From Syntrophaceae bacterium (GTDB lineage: Bacteria; Desulfobacterota; Syntrophia; Syntrophales; UBA2192): 64,000 nt of DNA. Position 1 is the stretch's first letter. Each line of letters starts with the position of its first letter. The stretch lies in assembly GCA_013177795.1 (NCBI GenBank), contig JABLXY010000002.1, positions 248,001 through 312,000 on the forward strand. Reading direction: 5' to 3'. Of the stretch, positions 1 to 9,139 are shown piece after piece. The notes beneath the pieces were generated by a model, which was given only the letters and a program-made list of their open reading frames with translations, did no database searches and was not told the DNA's origin. Both the position numbers and the translations under genes were made by a program.

Positions 1-395
1 CCAGGCGGCTGCTCCGGGTCACGGAAGAGGCGCTCTACCGGGGCATCGCGGCGGCCCGCGCGGGGAACCGCATCGGGGACATCTCCGCGGCCATCCAGGG
101 CCACGTCGAGGCCGCGGGCTTCTCCGTGGTGCGGGATCTCGTGGGGCACGGCATCGGAAAGAGCCTCCACGAGGACCCCCAGGTCCCCAATTACGGCTCG
201 AGCGGCCGGGGGATCGAGCTGAAGCCGGGAATGGTCTTTGCCATCGAGCCCATGGTCAACGAGGGCACCTACCGGGTGGACGTCCTCCGGGACGGCTGGA
301 CGGTGGTGACCGCCGACGGGAAGCTGTCGGCCCATTTCGAGCACTCGGTGGCGATCACGGAAAACGGGCCGGTCATCCTGAGCCGGATCGACTGA
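1..395 (+). CDS. map: Methionine aminopeptidase type I, C-terminal part (5' end outside window)
   Basis: This enzyme removes the N-terminal methionine from nascent proteins in the cytoplasm. The reading frame is already open at base 3 and continues to the stop at 393-395, so the gene enters from the left edge and about half is missing. The visible part carries the metal-site segment [12 protein letters not shown], then FAIEPMVN and a late HFEHSVAIT, which hold the His and Glu metal ligands of the family. It lies 13 bases before infA, in the usual order at the end of the spc operon (secY-adk-map-infA), so secY and adk are expected just upstream. Confidence 0.95.
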   Translation, partial: RRLLRVTEEALYRGIAAARAGNRIGDISAAIQGHVEAAGFSVVRDLVGHGIGKSLHEDPQVPNYGSSGRGIELKPGMVFAIEPMVNEGTYRVDVLRDGWTVVTADGKLSAHFEHSVAITENGPVILSRID

Positions 396-408
396 ACGCA
401 GGGAGCAT

Positions 409-627
409 ATGGCGAAAGAAGAACCCATCGAGGTGGAAGGCACGGTCGTCGAGACGCTGCCGAATGCCATGTTCCGGGTGGAACTGCAGAACGGGCACCG
501 CGTGCTGGCCCACATCTCGGGAAAGATGCGGATGCACTTCATCAAGATCCTCCCGGGGGACCGGGTGACGGTGGAACTGTCGCCCTACGACCTGACGCGG
601 GGCCGGATCACCTACCGGTCGAAGTAG
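409..627 (+). CDS. infA: Translation initiation factor IF-1
   Basis: IF-1 binds the 30S A site during initiation. The 72-residue product has the normal family length and a single S1/OB-fold. It starts [19 protein letters not shown] and ends with the typical RGRITYR segment. The ATG at 409 follows a GGGAG Shine-Dalgarno. It sits between map and rpmJ in the classical ribosomal operon arrangement. Confidence 0.97.
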   Translation: MAKEEPIEVEGTVVETLPNAMFRVELQNGHRVLAHISGKMRMHFIKILPGDRVTVELSPYDLTRGRITYRSK

Positions 628-671
628 GGCCCCGGGATGCCGCGGGCCGGTGGAGAAAAGGGGGTTGCATC

Positions 672-785
672 GTGAAAGTCAGACCGTCTGTGAAAAAGAT
701 GTGCGACAAGTGCAAGATCATCAAGCGCCACGGCGTCGTGCGGGTGATCTGCGAAAACCCGAAGCACAAGCAGCGCCAGGGATAA
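672..785 (+). CDS. rpmJ: 50S ribosomal protein L36 (zinc-ribbon form)
   Basis: This is a 37-residue protein read from a GTG start: it begins [15 protein letters not shown] and ends HKQRQG. The spacing of C11, C14, C27 and H32 is the zinc-binding (C+) form of L36. It fills the infA-rpsM gap exactly where L36 is expected. The length, the conserved start KVRPSVK and the context make the call firm although the gene is very short. Confidence 0.95.
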   Translation: MKVRPSVKKMCDKCKIIKRHGVVRVICENPKHKQRQG

Positions 786-813
786 CCCGAAACCATTCCA
801 GGAGGCCCGAGCA

Positions 814-1182
814 GTGGCAAGAATTGCAGGCGTTGACCTACCGAAGAACAAGCGCATGGAGATCGCCCTGACCTACATCTACGGGATCGGCCGCTCCAAG
901 GCGAAGGAGATCCTCCGCGAGGCGGGCATCCCCTACGACACGAAGACCGACGTGCTCACCGACGCGGAGGTCACGGCCATCCGCAACATCATCGACCGGG
1001 ACCACAAGGTGGAGGGTGACCTGCGCCGCGACGTCTCCATGTCGATCAAGCGGCTCATGGACATCGGGGCGTACCGGGGGCTGCGGCACCGCAAGGGCCT
1101 CCCGAGCCGCGGCCAGCGCACGCACACCAACGCCCGGACGCGGAAGGGGCCCCGAAGGGCGATCGCCGGGAAGAAGAAGTAA
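814..1182 (+). CDS. rpsM: 30S ribosomal protein S13
   Basis: S13 sits in the head of the 30S subunit and contacts tRNA and the 50S subunit. The 122-residue product starts [14 protein letters not shown] and includes YIYGIG. It ends in the basic tail [21 protein letters not shown] region that reaches the P site. The start is a GTG at 814, with AGGAGG at 800-805 placed 8 bases upstream. It is the first gene of the alpha-operon block rpsM-rpsK-rpsD-rpoA-rplQ. Confidence 0.97.
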   Translation: MARIAGVDLPKNKRMEIALTYIYGIGRSKAKEILREAGIPYDTKTDVLTDAEVTAIRNIIDRDHKVEGDLRRDVSMSIKRLMDIGAYRGLRHRKGLPSRGQRTHTNARTRKGPRRAIAGKKK

Positions 1183-1209
1183 ACACGACATTCGACAGCT
1201 GGAGGGCAC

Positions 1210-1602
1210 ATGGCCAGTCCGAGGAGAAAGACCGGAAAGAAGCGCGAGAAAAAGAACGTCCCCGAGGGGATCGCCCACATCCAGTCGACGTTCAACAACA
1301 CGATCGTCACCATCACCGACCTGACCGGGAACGTCATCGCCTGGGCGTCCTCCGGCATGTCGGGGTTCAAGGGCTCCCGCAAGGGGACCCCCTTCGCGGC
1401 CCAGATGGCCGCCGAGAGCGCTGTGAAGAAGGCCCGGGAGCAGGGGCTGCGGACCGTGCGGGTCTACGTGAAGGGGCCGGGCTCGGGCCGCGAGTCGGCG
1501 CTGCGGGCCCTGCAGGCGGCGGGGCTGACGGTGAGCCTGATCCGCGACGTCACGCCCATCCCCCACAACGGCTGCCGTCCGCCGAAGCGAAGGCGCGTGT
1601 AG
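1210..1602 (+). CDS. rpsK: 30S ribosomal protein S11
   Basis: S11 forms part of the platform of the 30S subunit near the E site. The 130-residue product has the family core [15 protein letters not shown], the [11 protein letters not shown] segment, and the C-terminal [17 protein letters not shown] signature. A GGAGGG precedes the ATG. It lies 27 bases after rpsM on the same transcript. Confidence 0.97.
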   Translation: MASPRRKTGKKREKKNVPEGIAHIQSTFNNTIVTITDLTGNVIAWASSGMSGFKGSRKGTPFAAQMAAESAVKKAREQGLRTVRVYVKGPGSGRESALRALQAAGLTVSLIRDVTPIPHNGCRPPKRRRV

Positions 1603-1644
1603 TCCCACAGACGAACGACTCATCGACCCACAGGGAGGAAGAAC

Positions 1645-2271
1645 TTGGCACGTTACAGAGGTTCAGAATGCAGGCTTTGCCGCCGGGAAGGCCTGAAGCT
1701 GTTTTTCAAGGGTGACCGCTGCTACACCGAGAAGTGCGCGTTCGAACGGCGCGGCTACGCGCCCGGCGAGCACGGGCAGGTCCGGAAGAAGCACTCCGAC
1801 TACGGCGTCCAGCTTCGCGAGAAGCAGCGCCTCAAGAGGATGTACGGGCTGCTCGAAAAGCAGTTCCGGGGCTACTTCGAACGGGCCGACCGCATGAAGG
1901 GCATCACGGGCTCGAACCTCCTCGTGCTCCTCGAGCGGCGGCTCGACAACGTGGTGTTCCGGCTGGGGTTCGCGCCGTCGCGCAACGAGGCGCGGCAGCT
2001 CGTGCGCCACAGCCACTTCCTCGTCAACGGCCGCAAGGTCAACATCCCCTCCTACACGGTGCGCAAGGACGACGTCGTGGAGCTCCGGGAGAAGAGCCGG
2101 AAGGTCCTCCCCATCCTCGACTCCCTCGAAACGGTTGCCCGAAGGGGCATCCCGGGGTGGCTGGAGCTGGACAAGGCCAACTTCAAGGGCATCGTGAAGG
2201 CGATCCCGACCCGGGAAGACATCACCATGCCCGTTCAGGAACAGCTGGTGGTCGAGCTGTACTCCAAGTAA
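1645..2271 (+). CDS. rpsD: 30S ribosomal protein S4 (zinc-binding form)
   Basis: S4 is a primary 16S rRNA binder and, in enterobacteria, the translational repressor of the alpha operon; whether it regulates here is not shown. The 208-residue product starts at a TTG (1645) behind AGGGAGGAAG. Four cysteines in the first 31 residues (CRLC then CYTEKC) mark the zinc-containing form. The S4 RNA-binding domain is seen at about residues 97-160 ([15 protein letters not shown] and [14 protein letters not shown]). Its place between rpsK and rpoA is standard. Confidence 0.97.
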   Translation: MARYRGSECRLCRREGLKLFFKGDRCYTEKCAFERRGYAPGEHGQVRKKHSDYGVQLREKQRLKRMYGLLEKQFRGYFERADRMKGITGSNLLVLLERRLDNVVFRLGFAPSRNEARQLVRHSHFLVNGRKVNIPSYTVRKDDVVELREKSRKVLPILDSLETVARRGIPGWLELDKANFKGIVKAIPTREDITMPVQEQLVVELYSK

Positions 2272-2347
2272 CCGGACAGGGACGGTTGCGGGCGATAACC
2301 CCTTTTCCAGGCGGTTTGCGAGCCTGATTGCGTGAGGGAAGAAGGAT

Positions 2348-3349
2348 ATGCAGAGAAACTGGCGCAGCCTGATCCGGCCGAAACGGATCGAGATCGACGA
2401 GAAGACCCACAGCAAATCCTACGCGGAATTCACCATCCAGCCTCTCGAGCGGGGCTACGGCATCACGCTGGGCAACTCCCTGCGGCGCGTGCTGCTCTCC
2501 TCGATCCAGGGGGCGGCCATCGTGTCCGTGCGCTTCGACAAGGTCCTCCACGAGTTCTCCTCCATCCCGGGCGTGAAGGAGGACGTGACGGACATCATCC
2601 TCAATCTCAAGGGCGTCCGGCTGAAGCTCCACGGCGATGTCCCCCGGACGATCAAGATCGACGCCTCGAAGGCGGGCCCCGTCACGGCCGGCGACATCAT
2701 CACCGACGCGCACGTGGAGGTCCTCAACCCCGAGCACCCCATCGCCACGCTCACGACGGGCGGCAAGCTGAAGGCCGAGATGGTCGTGAAGATGGGCAAG
2801 GGCTACGTCATGGCCAAGCGCGAGCGCGACCCCGATCAGCCCGAGGGCACCATCAACATCGATGCCATCTTCTCGCCCATCAAGAGGGTGAGCTACACGG
2901 TGAGCCACGCCCGCGTGGGCCAGATCACCGACTTCGACAAGCTCGTCCTCGAGGTCTGGACCGACGGCAGCGTGCTGCCCGAGGACGCCGTCGCCTATGC
3001 GGCCAAGATCCTGAAGGACCAGCTCGACATCTTCATCAACTTCGAGGAAACGGAAGAGGAGAAGGTGCAGGAGGAGGCCGGCCAGAGCGAGAAGCTCAGC
3101 GAGAACCTCCTCAAGAGCGTGGACGAGCTGGAGCTCTCCGTGCGGTCGGCCAACTGCCTCAAGAACGCCGGCATCCACATCATCGGCGAGCTCGTCCAGA
3201 AGACGGAAGCGGAGATGCTCAAGACCCGCAACTTCGGCCGGAAGTCCCTCAACGAGATCAAGGAGATCCTCTCCGAGATGGGCCTCTCGCTCGGCATGAA
3301 GATCGACTGGCCGCCCAAGGGCAGGGACGAGGCCGCCAGCGCGGAGTGA
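2348..3349 (+). CDS. rpoA: RNA polymerase subunit alpha
   Basis: Alpha dimerises to scaffold RNA polymerase assembly, and its C-terminal domain contacts UP elements and activators. The 333-residue product has the N-terminal dimerisation domain (about 1-235, with [19 protein letters not shown]). An acidic linker rich in Glu follows at about 236-250. The helix-hairpin-helix alpha-CTD is at about 260-325 ([15 protein letters not shown] and [15 protein letters not shown]). It lies 76 bases after rpsD and 27 bases before the rplQ start in the alpha operon. Confidence 0.98.
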   Translation: MQRNWRSLIRPKRIEIDEKTHSKSYAEFTIQPLERGYGITLGNSLRRVLLSSIQGAAIVSVRFDKVLHEFSSIPGVKEDVTDIILNLKGVRLKLHGDVPRTIKIDASKAGPVTAGDIITDAHVEVLNPEHPIATLTTGGKLKAEMVVKMGKGYVMAKRERDPDQPEGTINIDAIFSPIKRVSYTVSHARVGQITDFDKLVLEVWTDGSVLPEDAVAYAAKILKDQLDIFINFEETEEEKVQEEAGQSEKLSENLLKSVDELELSVRSANCLKNAGIHIIGELVQKTEAEMLKTRNFGRKSLNEIKEILSEMGLSLGMKIDWPPKGRDEAASAE

Positions 3350-3376
3350 CACTAACGACCGGAAAGGATGTTGTTC

Positions 3377-3913
3377 ATGCGACACGGGGTAGGGGGAAGA
3401 AAACTCGGCAGGACCACGAGCCATCGCACGGCCATGCTCCGCAACATGGTGACCTCGTTCCTGCAGCACGAGAGGATCGAGACCACCGATGCCAAGGCGA
3501 AGGAGCTCCGGCGGGTCGCCGAGAGGATGATCACGCTGGCCAAGAAGGGAAGCCTCCACGCCCGGCGGCAGGCCGCGGCGGTGATCCGGGACAAGGACGT
3601 GCTGAAGAAGCTCTTTGACGAGATCGGCACGCGGTTCGCCGACCGGCAGGGCGGCTACACGCGCATCGTCAAGACGGGCTTCCGCACCGGCGACAGCGCA
3701 CCCTTGGCCGTCATCGAGTTGATGGCGAAGCCCGAGGAGAAGAAGGGCAAGAAGGAGAAGCCGGGGAAGAAGGAGAGCAAGCCCAAGGCGGCCCCGAAGG
3801 CGAAGAAGGAGCCGAAGGCCGCGAAAGAGCCCAAGGCCGGGAAGGAAGCGAAGGAGAAAAAGCCGGCGGCGAAGAAGGCGCCCGCCAAGAAGGCGGAGCC
3901 GAAGGAAGAGTGA
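3377..3913 (+). CDS. rplQ: 50S ribosomal protein L17 with long basic Lys/Ala/Pro/Glu tail
   Basis: The first ~118 residues are a normal L17 core ([20 protein letters not shown] at the start, [18 protein letters not shown], then VIELM). The last ~60 residues are a low-complexity Lys/Ala/Pro/Glu tail of repeats such as [20 protein letters not shown], unlike the ~120-residue proteins of most bacteria. I chose the ATG at 3377 over the in-frame ATG at 3368. L17 proteins start with MRH, and the GGAAAGGA at 3361-3368 is then at normal spacing. It is the last gene of the operon and is followed by a strong terminator. Confidence 0.95.
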   Translation: MRHGVGGRKLGRTTSHRTAMLRNMVTSFLQHERIETTDAKAKELRRVAERMITLAKKGSLHARRQAAAVIRDKDVLKKLFDEIGTRFADRQGGYTRIVKTGFRTGDSAPLAVIELMAKPEEKKGKKEKPGKKESKPKAAPKAKKEPKAAKEPKAGKEAKEKKPAAKKAPAKKAEPKEE

Positions 3914-3934
3914 AGCCGCTCCACGGACGGATCC

Positions 3935-3962
3935 AAGGCAGGGGTGTCGCCCCTGCCTTTTT
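3935..3962 (+). terminator. Rho-independent terminator of the ribosomal/rpoA operon
   Basis: A perfect 8-bp GC stem (GGCAGGGG with CCCCTGCC) around a 5-base loop is followed directly by TTTTT. It starts 21 bases after the rplQ stop and closes the operon. Confidence 0.9.
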
Positions 3963-4060
3963 CGTTTGGTTCCAAGCCCCTGCTTTGCCCTTGATTTCCG
4001 CCGGGAAACAGGTTACACAACAGCGGTAGTTGGTATCCGGAAGAAAGGAGGATGATCGTT

Positions 4061-4321
4061 ATGGCGGAGGAGAAAATCGGCGAAATCGTAAAATTCTTCG
4101 CGAAGCCCAGCGTCGCGGCGATCAAAATCACCGCCGGTGAAGTGAAGGTGGGGGACACACTCAAGTACGTCGGCCACACGACGAATTTCGAAAGCGTCGT
4201 CGAGTCCATGGAGGTCAACAACGCGAAGGTCGAGAAGGCCGTGGCGGGCGACTACATCGGCGTCAAGGTGTCGGACCGGTGCAGGCCGGGCGACGAGGTC
4301 TTCAAGGTCATCCCGGACTAG
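4061..4321 (+). CDS. Stand-alone EF-Tu domain-2-like protein
   Basis: The 86-residue protein resembles the beta-barrel (domain 2) of translational GTPases: GEIVKFFAKPSVAAIKIT, then GEVKVGDTLKYVGHTT and GDEVFKVI. It has no GTPase domain. Similar proteins are usually labelled translation elongation factor-like protein; their function is unknown to me. The start at 4061 is set by AAAGGAGG at 4044-4051. An ATG at 4052 overlaps that signal and was rejected. It is a single-gene unit between two terminators, just downstream of the alpha operon. Confidence 0.75.
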   Translation: MAEEKIGEIVKFFAKPSVAAIKITAGEVKVGDTLKYVGHTTNFESVVESMEVNNAKVEKAVAGDYIGVKVSDRCRPGDEVFKVIPD

Positions 4322-4329
4322 ACAAATTC

Positions 4330-4421
4330 AGAAGTTGAGAAGGTGAGACGTGTGGACAGGCTGCCCGCCTGCCGCACGTCTTCCGTCCTGCCACCTTCTC
4401 ACCCTCTTACCCTCTTACCTT
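4330..4421. repeat. Heptad-type hairpin repeat, degenerate copy
   Basis: The left arm AGAAGTTGAGAAGGTGAGA is answered about 45 bases later by a pyrimidine arm CCACCTTCTCACCCTCTTAC, giving a long imperfect hairpin. The same design recurs at 21614, 28138 and 39120. It lies between the stop of the EF-Tu-like gene and its terminator. Confidence 0.6.
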
Positions 4422-4440
4422 CCATCCGACCGAATGAGAC

Positions 4441-4477
4441 AGGGCCGCGGGAGTTCATCATCCCGCGGCCTTTTTTT
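4441..4477 (+). terminator. Rho-independent terminator before folC
   Basis: A 10-bp stem (GGCCGCGGGA with TCCCGCGGCC) around an 8-base loop is followed by seven T. It ends transcription of the EF-Tu-like gene and isolates folC. Confidence 0.9.
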
Positions 4478-4500
4478 GCGCCCTTGCGGATACAAAGAGG

Positions 4501-4529
4501 TTGCCCGCGGCGGGGGGCTGTGGTAATTT
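4501..4529 (+). promoter_or_regulatory. Putative sigma-70 promoter of folC-lptD
   Basis: TTGCCC (4501-4506) and TAATTT (4524-4529) are separated by 17 bases. The site lies after a terminator and 58 bases before the folC ATG. It supports the shorter folC start, because a start further upstream would fall inside the promoter. Confidence 0.5.
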
Positions 4530-4587
4530 GCGCCGACGGCGGGGCTGTGGGGCGAAGTCCGGCCGGCCGTTTGGCGCGGGAGCCTGC

Positions 4588-5865
4588 ATGGGAGAGGATC
4601 CGATTCAGTACCTCGAGAACCTGAAGGGGGCCGGCATCCGTCCGGGGCTGGGACCCGTTCGGCGGCTGCTGAATCGCCTGGGGCGCCCTCAGGACCGTTA
4701 CCGCAGCGTCCTGGTGGGGGGAACGAACGGCAAGGGCTCCATCGCGGCGAGCCTGGCCTCCGTCCTGCAGGCGGCGGGATACCGCGTCGGGCTTTACACG
4801 TCGCCCCACCTGGTCGATTTCGGGGAGCGCATCCGGGTCGACGGGCTCCCGATTCCCCGGGGGGACCTGGAGAGGTGCATCGGGCAGGTGCGCGGATCGA
4901 CCCGGGAAGAGGTGACCTACTTCGAATTCGCCACGGCGCTGGCCTTTCTGCATTTTGCGCAGTGCGCCGTCGATGTCGCCGTCCTCGAGGTGGGCATGGG
5001 GGGCCGTCTCGATGCCACCCATGTCGTCCGTCCCGAGCTCGTGATCGTCTCGAACGTCGCCATGGACCATGTCGAGTTTCTCGGGCCGCGGCTCACGGAC
5101 ATCGCGCGGGAGAAGGCGGGCATCATCGAGCCGTACCGCGCGTGCGTGACGGCCGCCCGGCAGTCCCCGGTGCTGGCGGTTCTCGAAGAGGTCTGCAGGC
5201 GCCGAAAGGCCCGCCTGCTGCGGGTCGGCCGGGAGATCCGCGTGCGAGCGGGGCGGGACGGCCTGCTCGACTGCCGCGGCCCGTCGATCGCGATCCGGGG
5301 CATCCCGCTTGCCCTGCAGGGGCCGCACCAGCGGGAAAACGCCGCGTGCGCGCTGGGGGCCGTCGGGGTCTTGCGCCGGAGGGGCTTCGCGATCGGCGAC
5401 GAGGACGTCCGCAAGGGCTTCTCACGGGTTCGCTGGGAGGGGCGCCTGGAGACCGTGCGCAGGAGCCCCGCCGTCGTTCTGGACGGCGCCCACAATGCGG
5501 CGGGCGCCGCGGCCCTCGCCAGGTCCCTGGGCGAGTTCGCGTACCGCCGGCTCACCCTGGTGCTGGGGATTCTCGCCGACAAGGACTGGCGGGGCATGAT
5601 CCGGCGGCTCGCCCCGCTGGCCGACCGTGTCATCCTGACGCGCCCGCCGGAGGAGCGGGCCCTGGCGCCGGAGGTCCTGGCCGGGGAGGCGAGGCGCTGG
5701 AACCGCAACGTGGAGATTGCGCAGCACCCCCGGCAGGCGGTCCGGGCCTCCCTGCGGGAAGCCGGCCCGGACGATCTCATCTGCATCGCGGGGTCGCTGT
5801 ACCTCGTGGGGGCGGTTCGCCCCCTGCTCATCGCATCGAAAGGGGCCGGGCCTGGCGGAAGATGA
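4588..5865 (+). CDS. folC: Bifunctional folylpolyglutamate synthase/dihydrofolate synthase
   Basis: This Mur-ligase-family enzyme adds glutamate to dihydropteroate or folates with ATP. The 425-residue product has the N-terminal YLENLKGAGIRPGLGPV, the P-loop GGTNGKGSIAASLA at about residue 46, the LYTSPHLVDFGERI motif and the C-terminal VVLDGAHNAAGAAAL. The frame is open upstream, but the ATG at 4588 fits the family N-terminus, and a GGGAG precedes it. Its stop overlaps the lptD start (ATGA), so the two are co-transcribed. Confidence 0.95.
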   Translation: MGEDPIQYLENLKGAGIRPGLGPVRRLLNRLGRPQDRYRSVLVGGTNGKGSIAASLASVLQAAGYRVGLYTSPHLVDFGERIRVDGLPIPRGDLERCIGQVRGSTREEVTYFEFATALAFLHFAQCAVDVAVLEVGMGGRLDATHVVRPELVIVSNVAMDHVEFLGPRLTDIAREKAGIIEPYRACVTAARQSPVLAVLEEVCRRRKARLLRVGREIRVRAGRDGLLDCRGPSIAIRGIPLALQGPHQRENAACALGAVGVLRRRGFAIGDEDVRKGFSRVRWEGRLETVRRSPAVVLDGAHNAAGAAALARSLGEFAYRRLTLVLGILADKDWRGMIRRLAPLADRVILTRPPEERALAPEVLAGEARRWNRNVEIAQHPRQAVRASLREAGPDDLICIAGSLYLVGAVRPLLIASKGAGPGGR

Positions 5866-8165
5866 CCGGGAATCGGGGAAAACACAGCGCGGCGCGCCCG
5901 CTGCGGGTCATCGGGGTCGCCGCCCTCCTCCTGCTGCTGACGGCCGCCCCGGCCCCTGCGCAGCAGGGCCTCGACCTGCGGAAGGCCGAGAAGGGGCCCG
6001 TGCGGATCGAGGCGGACCGGCTCAGCTATGACCGGGAGACGGACATCTACCGCGCCGAGGGCAACGTCGTCATCACGTTCACGGGCGGCTCCCTGAAGGC
6101 GGACGCGGTGACCCTGAACCGGGCGAGCGGCGATGCCTGGGCCCGCGGCCGTGCCCTTCTCCAGACCGACGGCGACACCCTGGAAGGCGACGTCATCGAG
6201 GTCAACCTCGAGTCCAAGACCGGCATCGCCCGCGACGCCCGGATGTTCTTCGTCCGGAATCACCTCCACATCACGGGGCGCGAGATCGAGAAATCGGGCG
6301 AGGCCACGTACCGGATCCAGGACGGGACGGCGACCACCTGCGACGGCCCGGTGGCCGACTGGCGCTTCGCCGGCAGGGAGGTGGATGTGACCGTCGACGG
6401 CTACGGCACCCTGAGGAACGGCACCTTCCAGGTCCGCGACACCCCCGTGGTCTGGCTGCCCTGGCTGATGTTCCCGGCGAAGACGACGCGCCAGACCGGT
6501 CTGCTGTTCCCCCATGTCGGCTACTCGCAGGAGAAGCTGGGCTTCGACATCGAGGTCCCCTTCTACTGGGCCATCTCGAAGAGCACGGATGCCACGCTCT
6601 ACACGCGCTACATGGACAAGCGGGGGCTCAAGGAGGGCCTCGAGTTCCGCTACGCGCCCAGCGCGGGCACTCACGGCCTGTTCTACGGGGATTTTCTGCG
6701 GGACCAGTGGACCGGTTCCGACAACCTCGGGGGCATCCCCCGCACCTGGACGGAGAAGCAGGACCGGTGGTCGTGGTACTGGAGCCACGAGACGACCTTC
6801 AGCCCCGGCTTCACGTTCCGCTCCGATCTCAAGAAAGTCTCCGACATCTACTATTTCCGCGACTTCGACTCGCACAACTACTATCTCGATCACTTTGCGG
6901 GCAGCCGCAACCGCAAGTTCGAGCGGGTCTCCTTCCTGGCCAACCAGCAGCTCACGAGCTACGACTCCACGGCACGGCTCGTGAAGGAGTGGCGCAACGT
7001 CAACCTGACGGCCCTTGCGCAGTACACGGACAACCTGACGAGCCCCTCCAACGACGACACCCTGCAGCGCTACCCCGAGATCTCCCTGACGGGCTTCCGG
7101 CAGCCCCTCTTCGGGACCCGTCTCCAGTGGGAGTTCACCGGCCTCTACGGCAACTATTACCGGACCCTCGGCGAGAGGGGCTCCGCGTTCGACGTCTACC
7201 CGAAGCTCTCGCTGCCGTGGGCCTTCGGCGACTACCTGCAGGTGACCCCGGCGGCGGGCTTCCGGGGGACCCTGTGGGACACGGAGAGCACCAGCGCCTC
7301 GGCGGCGGGCGATTCGGCGAGCCGCTCCGTCTACACGCTGGGGATGAACGCGTCCACCGAGGTTTACCGCACCTACGAGGTCGGCTGGGGCGGGGCGGAG
7401 AAGGTCCGCCATGCCGTCAGGCCCGAAGTCACGTACCGCTACATCCCCGCCGCCGGCCCGAGCCTGCGGCCCGATTTCGTCCCCCCCGCCGGCAGCACGA
7501 CCGTGGGGGGGGTCAGCGCCTCCGTCGACAGCGAGAACAGCCTCACCTACGCCCTGACCAACACCCTGGTCTCCCGGCTCCGCGATGACAAGGGCAACGT
7601 CAGCTACCGGGAGATCCTGCGGGTGAAGCTGAGCCAGACCTACAACATCACGACGCCGACGATCTACGTGCCGCAGCCGACGCTCCTGGTCCCCGCCGCG
7701 ACGCCCAGCGTGCTCCCAGCGGACCCGACCAGGCCCTTCCGGCCGATCGACCTGGAGGTCGACATCAACCCCTACAAGAACCTGGCCTTTGTGACCCGGG
7801 CCGCCTACGACGTCAACACGACGTCCTGGTCGCAGATCAACCAGGACATCGCCCTGCGTGACGACCGGGGCGACAGCCTGTCGCTGGTGTACCGCTACAC
7901 GAAGAATTCCATCGAATCCGTCGGCCTCACGGGCAGGGCCCGCGTCACGGGCGCCCTGGACGTGTTCGCCGGGTTCCGCAGGGACGAATTCGGCAACACG
8001 AACCTGGAGAAGACCGTCGGCGTCGAGTACCGCCGCCAGTGCTGGAGCGTGCAGGTGAGCTACTCGGACCTCGTGGACGACCGGCAGTTCATCGTCCTGT
8101 TCTCCCTGTCCGGCCTGGGGCGGGTCGGCGGGTTGTCGGCCTCCAGGCAGACCCTGGGTTTCTAG
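5862..8165 (+). CDS. lptD: LPS-assembly outer-membrane protein LptD
   Basis: LptD is the outer-membrane barrel that inserts lipopolysaccharide. The 767-residue product begins with a signal peptide (hydrophobic [19 protein letters not shown], cleavage likely after about residue 33). A periplasmic OstA/LptA-like jelly roll follows ([26 protein letters not shown]). The rest is a long aromatic-rich region with alternating strands typical of the barrel. The ATG at 5862 overlaps the folC stop by four bases. Its presence is the clearest evidence that the organism has an LPS-bearing outer membrane. Confidence 0.93.
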   Translation: MTGNRGKHSAARPLRVIGVAALLLLLTAAPAPAQQGLDLRKAEKGPVRIEADRLSYDRETDIYRAEGNVVITFTGGSLKADAVTLNRASGDAWARGRALLQTDGDTLEGDVIEVNLESKTGIARDARMFFVRNHLHITGREIEKSGEATYRIQDGTATTCDGPVADWRFAGREVDVTVDGYGTLRNGTFQVRDTPVVWLPWLMFPAKTTRQTGLLFPHVGYSQEKLGFDIEVPFYWAISKSTDATLYTRYMDKRGLKEGLEFRYAPSAGTHGLFYGDFLRDQWTGSDNLGGIPRTWTEKQDRWSWYWSHETTFSPGFTFRSDLKKVSDIYYFRDFDSHNYYLDHFAGSRNRKFERVSFLANQQLTSYDSTARLVKEWRNVNLTALAQYTDNLTSPSNDDTLQRYPEISLTGFRQPLFGTRLQWEFTGLYGNYYRTLGERGSAFDVYPKLSLPWAFGDYLQVTPAAGFRGTLWDTESTSASAAGDSASRSVYTLGMNASTEVYRTYEVGWGGAEKVRHAVRPEVTYRYIPAAGPSLRPDFVPPAGSTTVGGVSASVDSENSLTYALTNTLVSRLRDDKGNVSYREILRVKLSQTYNITTPTIYVPQPTLLVPAATPSVLPADPTRPFRPIDLEVDINPYKNLAFVTRAAYDVNTTSWSQINQDIALRDDRGDSLSLVYRYTKNSIESVGLTGRARVTGALDVFAGFRRDEFGNTNLEKTVGVEYRRQCWSVQVSYSDLVDDRQFIVLFSLSGLGRVGGLSASRQTLGF

Positions 8166-8177
8166 CCGTTTTTTCTC

Positions 8178-8206
8178 TTGACAAAGTGCGTCGATTCGCC
8201 TATCTT
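8178..8206 (+). promoter_or_regulatory. Sigma-70 promoter of rplM-rpsI
   Basis: A perfect -35 TTGACA (8178-8183), a 17-base spacer and TATCTT (8201-8206) lie 33 bases upstream of the rplM start, directly after the lptD stop. Confidence 0.75.
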
Positions 8207-8239
8207 CACGTTTTCGAATTTCACCGGATTGGTGTGCCC

Positions 8240-8668
8240 ATGAGTACGTTTATGGCAAAGAAGGACGCCGTCGACCGCGACTGGTTCCTGGTCGATGCGC
8301 AGGGAAAGGTCCTGGGCCGGCTCGCCCGGGAGATCGCCCACCGCCTCCGCGGCAAGCACAAGGCCGTCTTCACGCCCCACGCCGACACGGGGGACTTCGT
8401 GGTGGTCATCAACGCCGAGAAGATTGCGCTGACGGGCAAGAAGCTCACCGACAAGATTTACTACCATCACTCCGGCTACCCGGGCGGGATCAAGGCGTGG
8501 CCTGCAGGAAAGCTCCTGGCCAAGAGGCCCGAGGAGCTCATCCGGCGCGCCGTGCAGGGCATGCTGCCCAAGAACTCGCTGGGCCGCCAGCAGCTGCGCA
8601 AGCTCAAGGTCTATGCCGGCGACAAGCACCCCCACGAAGCCCAGAAGCCGCACCGGCTTGAACTGTAA
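8240..8668 (+). CDS. rplM: 50S ribosomal protein L13
   Basis: L13 is an early-assembly 50S protein. The 142-residue product matches the normal length and carries [18 protein letters not shown], the core [18 protein letters not shown] and the motif [13 protein letters not shown]. The ATG at 8240 was chosen because the family starts just before the W-F/Y-V-D segment. It is followed by rpsI in the conserved L13-S9 pair. Confidence 0.97.
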   Translation: MSTFMAKKDAVDRDWFLVDAQGKVLGRLAREIAHRLRGKHKAVFTPHADTGDFVVVINAEKIALTGKKLTDKIYYHHSGYPGGIKAWPAGKLLAKRPEELIRRAVQGMLPKNSLGRQQLRKLKVYAGDKHPHEAQKPHRLEL

Positions 8669-8692
8669 GATCGACCGCAGATGGAGCAGCGT

Positions 8693-9085
8693 ATGACCGA
8701 CAAGCGGATTTATGCAACGGGAAAGAGGAAGACGGCCATCGCCCGGGTCTGGATGAAGGAAGGCTCCGGCGCCTTCACCGTCAACAGCAGGAATTTCGAC
8801 GACTATTTCACGCGGGACGTCCTCAAGAAGATCATCCAGCAGCCCCTGGAGATCACCAACCAGATGGGGAAATTCGATTTCTACGTCAACGTCGACGGCG
8901 GCGGAATCGCCGGCCAGGCCGATGCGGTCAAGCACGGGATCTCCAAGGCCCTGTGCGAGTACGACGCGGAGCTTCGGCCGATCCTGAAAAAAGCGGGCTT
9001 CCTCACGAGGGACTCCCGCGTGAAGGAGCGAAAGAAATACGGACAGCCCGGGGCCCGGAAGCGGTTCCAGTTCTCGAAGCGCTAA
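8693..9085 (+). CDS. rpsI: 30S ribosomal protein S9
   Basis: S9 has a C-terminal tail that reaches the P-site tRNA. The 130-residue product has the family start [15 protein letters not shown] and the C-terminal [20 protein letters not shown]. The ATG at 8693 follows GGAG at 8683-8686. An ATG at 8681 overlaps that signal and would add four non-conserved residues. It lies 24 bases after rplM and is closed by the terminator at 9097. Confidence 0.97.
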   Translation: MTDKRIYATGKRKTAIARVWMKEGSGAFTVNSRNFDDYFTRDVLKKIIQQPLEITNQMGKFDFYVNVDGGGIAGQADAVKHGISKALCEYDAELRPILKKAGFLTRDSRVKERKKYGQPGARKRFQFSKR

Positions 9086-9096
9086 GCGAAAAGACC

Positions 9097-9122
9097 AGGG
9101 GGTTCTCGGAACCCCCTTTTTT
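9097..9122 (+). terminator. Rho-independent terminator after rpsI
   Basis: GGGGGTTC pairs with GAACCCCC around a TCG loop and is followed by six T. It ends only 18 bases before the argC start, so argC must rely on read-through or on a promoter overlapping the hairpin. Confidence 0.9.
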
Positions 9123-9139
9123 ATGCGGGGGAGGGGAAC

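Noticed and set aside
838-1623. Long open frame on the minus strand across rpsM-rpsK
   Set aside because: It mirrors two certain ribosomal genes. High GC makes long antisense frames common here, and its product is Arg/Pro/His-rich with no family features.
4917-7412. 831-codon open frame antisense to folC-lptD
   Set aside because: The sense strand encodes two recognised proteins. The antisense product has no motifs and is an effect of GC-rich third positions.
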